A stretch of DNA of 6,390 bases from an uncultured bacterium (GTDB taxonomy: Bacteria > Bacillota > Clostridia > Oscillospirales > Oscillospiraceae). Positions within the stretch are counted from its first letter, which is position 1; each line of letters opens with the position of its first letter. Made by a program: the position numbers and the translations under genes. The stretch is taken from assembly GCA_949288405.1 (NCBI GenBank), contig CASEKM010000185.1, positions 1-6,390 on the forward strand, read 5' to 3'. Under the pieces are notes generated by a model that saw only the letters and a program-made list of their open reading frames with translations, did not search any database and was not told the DNA's origin. This document shows positions 5,486-6,390 of the stretch, in pieces.

Positions 5486-5568
5486 CTGACCCGCCGGTGG
5501 CCAAATCCGCACTGAATCACCGTCTGGGCAAGCTGGTGGAATTGGGACAGCGGGAGAAAAAGGCGTAA
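5389..5568 (+). CDS. 59-aa ORF: repeat-encoded N-terminus fused to a second WhiA C-terminal tail
   Basis: The ATG overlaps the whiA stop as ATGA, the classic geometry of translational coupling, and the frame is open to TAA 5566-5568. Residues 1-32 are encoded by the palindromic element (MNSQRSGEFPQGEF, then EDFKEWAPAKSLILW). Residues 34-54 are a near copy of the WhiA helix-turn-helix end (DPPVAKSALNHRLGKL), followed by REKKA. The codons in the first half (TCG, CGA, TTG, ATT) differ from the GC-rich neighbours, whereas the second half matches them better. Only the last helices of the DNA-binding domain are present, so it is unlikely to bind DNA by itself. Whether it is translated is unknown; it could equally be a non-coding relic of the rearrangement. 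No dedicated Shine-Dalgarno is evident. Confidence 0.4.
   Translation: MNSQRSGEFPQGEFISPEDFKEWAPAKSLILWADPPVAKSALNHRLGKLVELGQREKKA
5488..5550 (+). repeat. Direct repeat copy 2: displaced 3' end of whiA
   Basis: This is the second copy of the segment at 5297-5359, offset by 191 bp and in a different frame from whiA. It is followed by REKKA and a stop, which looks like an ordinary WhiA ending. It may therefore be the original gene end, or one from a related allele, pushed downstream when the palindromic element and the first copy came together. Confidence 0.9.
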
Positions 5569-5575
5569 AGATAAT

Positions 5576-6199
5576 ATGCTTCACATCATCTGTTACTTAG
5601 CCGCTGCTGCGCTGAATCTGGTGTGGCTGGCGCTGGGGGACGGCCTCCACCTGACCCATCAGCTGGCCGTCCCGGTGCTGACGGTGCTCATTGCCGGGAC
5701 AGGGGTGCTGCTGCGCCTGCGGACCCTGCCCCGGACGGCCTGGCGGCGGTATTTGCGGGGGGCGGCGTGGGTGCTGTTTCTCTATTACCTGGCCCTGCTG
5801 GCCGTTCTGCTGTTTCTGGGCGGGCTGTTCCACATGGACCGGGCCTGGGGCGGCAGTGTGAACCTGGAGCCCTTTCACACCATCCGCAACTATATCCGCT
5901 ATTATAAAAACACCGGCAGCTATGTGAGCGTGATCAATCTGCTGGGCAACGTGCTGATCATGGTCCCCCTGGGGGTGCTGCTGCCCATCCTGTTCCGGGG
6001 GATGCGGCACTTCTGGACCTTCCTGCCCCTGGCCGCCCTGGTGTCCGTGGGGGTGGAGTACCTCCAGTGGCGCACCGCCACCGGGGCCGCCGACGTGGAC
6101 GACTCCATCCTGAATTTCATCGGGGCGTGTTTGGGGTACTTCTCTGTGCGGGTGTGCCAGATGGGGTATGCCGCCTGGGAGAACAAGAAGAAGCGGTAA
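5576..6199 (+). CDS. VanZ-like integral membrane protein
   Basis: A 207-residue protein with about six hydrophobic segments (about 3-20, 29-46, 63-83, 119-139, 146-161 and 178-195) and a basic C-terminus (ENKKKR). VanZ-family signatures are present: NLEPFHTIRNYI (96-107), NLLGNVLIMVPLGVLLP (121-137), the Glu161/Gln164 pair in VEYLQW and ADVDDSILNFIGACLGY (172-188). VanZ confers low-level teicoplanin resistance in enterococci, but most chromosomal homologues have no proven role. It is placed in the cytoplasmic membrane and probably affects the envelope, fitting a wall-related cluster by position only. The ATG is 7 nt after the preceding TAA; the ribosome site is poor (AAGG 12 nt upstream), so the exact start is less certain. 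Glycopeptide resistance should not be assumed. Confidence 0.9.
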   Translation: MLHIICYLAAAALNLVWLALGDGLHLTHQLAVPVLTVLIAGTGVLLRLRTLPRTAWRRYLRGAAWVLFLYYLALLAVLLFLGGLFHMDRAWGGSVNLEPFHTIRNYIRYYKNTGSYVSVINLLGNVLIMVPLGVLLPILFRGMRHFWTFLPLAALVSVGVEYLQWRTATGAADVDDSILNFIGACLGYFSVRVCQMGYAAWENKKKR

Positions 6200-6256
6200 A
6201 GAGGAGTTCCGCCGCCGGGGGAATTCGCCGCGGAAGTCAAGAAAAGGAGGACCGCC

Positions 6257-6390
6257 ATGTCCTTTGTCCACCTACATTTACATACGGAATTTTCCCTTCT
6301 GGACGGCGCATGCCGGATCAATAAGCTGGTCAAGCGGGTGAAGGAGCTGGGCCAGGAGGCGGTGGCCATCACCGACCACGGCGTCATGTA
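6257..6390 (+). CDS. dnaE: DNA polymerase III alpha subunit DnaE, N-terminal fragment (PHP domain)
   Basis: Only the first 44 codons are in the window. They read as the start of the PHP domain of DnaE-type polymerase III alpha: FVHLHLHTEFSLLDGACR (3-20), with the metal-binding HLHLHTEFS motif, then LVKRVKELGQEAVAITDHG (24-42). DnaE acts at the replication fork; in Firmicutes it works beside PolC, which has a different N-terminus. The start is well fixed by AAGGAGG 6 nt before the ATG and by the family N-terminus. A PHP-only phosphatase shares parts of this motif but usually lacks the SLLDGACR continuation. The location a short distance after whiA is common in Clostridia. Confidence 0.93.
   Translation, partial: MSFVHLHLHTEFSLLDGACRINKLVKRVKELGQEAVAITDHGVM

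Noticed and set aside
5322..5520. Two overlapping 60-64 codon minus-strand frames across the palindromic element
   Set aside because: They are produced by the palindromic sequence and the antisense of whiA; no ribosome site or family resemblance was seen.
5542..5575. Promoter directly before the VanZ-like gene (TTGGGA ... GATAAT)
   Set aside because: The spacing is 22 bp and the -10 would abut the ATG, leaving no leader; read-through from the upstream operon is more likely.
6207..6235. Imperfect hairpin TTCCGC/GCGGAA between vanZ and dnaE containing GAATTCGC
   Set aside because: The stem is only 6 bp with a 17-nt loop and no U tract; similarity to the whiA element is limited to the GAATTCGC core, too little to call a copy or a terminator.
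1..6390. CRISPR array, tRNA, rRNA, transposase or toxin-antitoxin system
   Set aside because: No regularly spaced repeats, cloverleaf-like or rRNA sequence, or recognisable protein family of these kinds was found by reading either strand.

Overview
The window is a chromosomal segment of a GC-rich, low-complexity-codon Firmicute. The gene set and order (murB, rapZ, yvcK/glmR, whiA, then a PHP-domain DNA polymerase III alpha start), strong Gram-positive Shine-Dalgarno sites and GC-rich codons suggest a gut-type Clostridia lineage, probably Oscillospiraceae/Flavonifractor-like. The taxon is an inference from gene content and style, not from a marker gene.

Layout. Positions 1-510 hold the C-terminal half of a ROK-family sugar kinase. 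A near-perfect bidirectional terminator (515-552) separates it from a convergent minus-strand lipoprotein gene (567-1265). A divergent intergenic region (1266-1487) carries two back-to-back extended -10 promoters, a 12-bp palindrome and a small leader hairpin. From 1488 the plus strand is one compact, apparently co-transcribed cluster: murB (1488-2399), a 66-residue conserved-looking small protein (2406-2606), rapZ (2619-3479), a broken yvcK/glmR (3516-4473), whiA (4478-5392), an odd 59-residue ORF (5389-5568), a VanZ-like membrane protein (5576-6199) and the first 44 codons of dnaE (6257 to the window end).

How the genes fit together. MurB makes UDP-MurNAc for peptidoglycan. RapZ and YvcK/GlmR belong to the UDP-GlcNAc/GlcN6P sensing circuit in other bacteria. 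WhiA is a DNA-binding protein tied to cell division and chromosome segregation. The cluster therefore couples wall-precursor supply to division. It is the widespread Firmicute rapZ-yvcK-whiA neighbourhood. In Bacillus the gene after whiA is crh; here a VanZ-like gene is found instead.

Two lesions or rearrangements stand out. First, yvcK lacks about 25 codons around position 3906 and changes frame there, so as written it cannot make a normal full-length protein. Second, the 3' end of whiA is duplicated: a 63-bp segment encoding the last part of its helix-turn-helix occurs at 5297-5359 and again at 5488-5550 (54 of 63 bases identical). The copies flank a roughly 105-bp, two-hairpin, AT-richer palindromic element (5381-5485) that looks like a dispersed repeat. 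The element supplies an ATG overlapping the whiA stop (ATGA) and is open through the second copy, giving a 59-codon ORF. No CRISPR array, tRNA, rRNA or transposase was seen.
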